From NCBI GenBank assembly GCA_903870955.1, contig CAIQEX010000043.1, forward strand, positions 1 through 7,652: a DNA stretch of 7,652 nucleotides. Direction: 5' to 3'. The translations under genes were made by a program, and so were the position numbers. The stretch comes from an uncultured beta proteobacterium. GTDB taxonomy: Bacteria > Pseudomonadota > Gammaproteobacteria > Burkholderiales > Burkholderiaceae_C. The notes under the pieces are model-generated. The model saw nothing but the letters and a program-made list of their open reading frames with translations, did no database searches and was not told the origin of the DNA. This document shows, piece by piece, positions 6,991 to 7,652 of this stretch (positions are counted from its first letter, which is position 1; each line of letters opens with the position of its first letter).

Positions 6991-7652
6991 ATGCGTGTAT
7001 CTCAGTTGGTTGTAACCAATCGTGTGCCGGAGTTGGCCGACTTTTCTGCTCTCAACGCACTGGGACCGCAGTTGGTTTTGGTGTTTGGCTCGGTGGCCAT
7101 GCTTCAAAGTAGCGCAAAGCTATTGAGTCAGGCTTTTCAAGGCGCACACCTGGCAGGTTGCTCTACCGCTGGGGAAATATCTGGCAAAGGTGTTACGGAT
7201 GACAGCCTCGTGGTCACTGCCATCCATTTTGAAAGTTGTGAGGTCGTGCAGGTCAGTACGCAATTGCATGACATGGGCGACTCGTCTGCCGCTGGGCGCA
7301 GACTGGCGCAGGGCTTTAGGCTTGAAGACCTGCGCGTGCTTTTAGTTTTTGGACAAGGCGTGCAAATCAACGGCAGCGCCGTTTTGGCGGGCATGGGCGA
7401 AGTGGTGGGAACCGATGTGCCGATCTCCGGTGGGTTGGCGGGAGATGGCGGTGCCTTTGCACAAACCTGGGTGATTGACGACCAAGGCCTTAGCAGTGAT
7501 CGCTTGGTTTGCATTGGTTTGTATGGTTCGGCGTTGCAGTTTTCGCATGGTGTGTTTGGAGGCTGGTCACCCTTTGGGCCGGCACGCAAAGTCACGCGCT
7601 GTGACAGCAATGTGCTCTATGAGTTGGATGGAGAGTCCGCGTTGGCGGTCTA
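6991..7652 (+). CDS. FIST-domain sensory protein, N-terminal part (partial)
   Basis: The frame is open from ATG at 6991 to the window edge, giving 220 residues of a protein that continues outside. It resembles the FIST_N domain, a predicted small-ligand sensor; some members (NosP) are haem proteins that respond to nitric oxide and act with histidine kinases or cyclic-di-GMP enzymes. Visible family features are the start of the fold at QLVLVFGS (27-34), the conserved turn LAGCSTAGEISG near 54-65, LLVFGQGVQING (117-128), and the glycine-rich PISGGLAGDGG (144-154) before a strand with LVCIGLYG (172-179). The N-terminus has no signal peptide, so it should be cytoplasmic. FIST_C and any output domain would lie beyond the window. 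The ligand is unknown, and I cannot tell whether haem is bound. Confidence 0.85.
   Translation, partial: MRVSQLVVTNRVPELADFSALNALGPQLVLVFGSVAMLQSSAKLLSQAFQGAHLAGCSTAGEISGKGVTDDSLVVTAIHFESCEVVQVSTQLHDMGDSSAAGRRLAQGFRLEDLRVLLVFGQGVQINGSAVLAGMGEVVGTDVPISGGLAGDGGAFAQTWVIDDQGLSSDRLVCIGLYGSALQFSHGVFGGWSPFGPARKVTRCDSNVLYELDGESALAV

Noticed and set aside
7137..7610. A 157-codon minus-strand open frame at the right end
   Set aside because: It is antisense to the FIST-domain frame, which has a good ribosome binding site and family motifs.

Overview
The window looks like a stretch of ordinary chromosome from a betaproteobacterium, most likely Burkholderiales of the Comamonadaceae type. This rests on protein character recalled from known families (a long-form class I fumarase, a small Trp-rich membrane protein, a c551-like cytochrome, a MatB-type ligase) and on moderate-to-high GC codon use. 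No database search was possible. I see no tRNA, rRNA, CRISPR array, insertion sequence or phage gene.

Layout. (1) 1-803, minus strand: N-terminal part of a class I [4Fe-4S] fumarate hydratase, running off the left edge. (2) 804-964: divergent intergenic region. (3) 965-2954, plus strand: acetyl-CoA synthetase (acs), interrupted by an apparent one-base insertion in a run of six C at 2268-2273. (4) 2975-3000: a strong UUCG-loop terminator between convergent genes. (5) 3005-3313, minus strand: a small periplasmic c551-type cytochrome. (6) 3407-3652, plus strand: a small Trp-rich membrane protein. (7) 3732-4553, lgt (prolipoprotein diacylglyceryl transferase). (8) 4563-5318, an enoyl-CoA hydratase/isomerase (crotonase) family protein. 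(9) 5325-6896, a malonyl-CoA synthetase (MatB)-like ligase. (10) 6991-7652, the start of a FIST-domain sensory protein, cut by the right edge.

The genes fit a central-carbon and small-organic-acid theme. Acs activates acetate, the MatB-like ligase probably activates malonate or methylmalonate, the crotonase is packed directly against it, and fumarase belongs to the TCA cycle. lgt, the crotonase and the ligase lie 9 and 6 bases apart and look like one transcription unit. The FIST gene has its own ribosome binding site after a 94-base gap and may start a separate signalling unit.

I did not find a clearly new biological system. The points most worth checking are the acs frameshift and the crotonase, which lacks one of the two classical hydratase glutamates and sits next to a MatB-like ligase with no malonyl-CoA decarboxylase visible.
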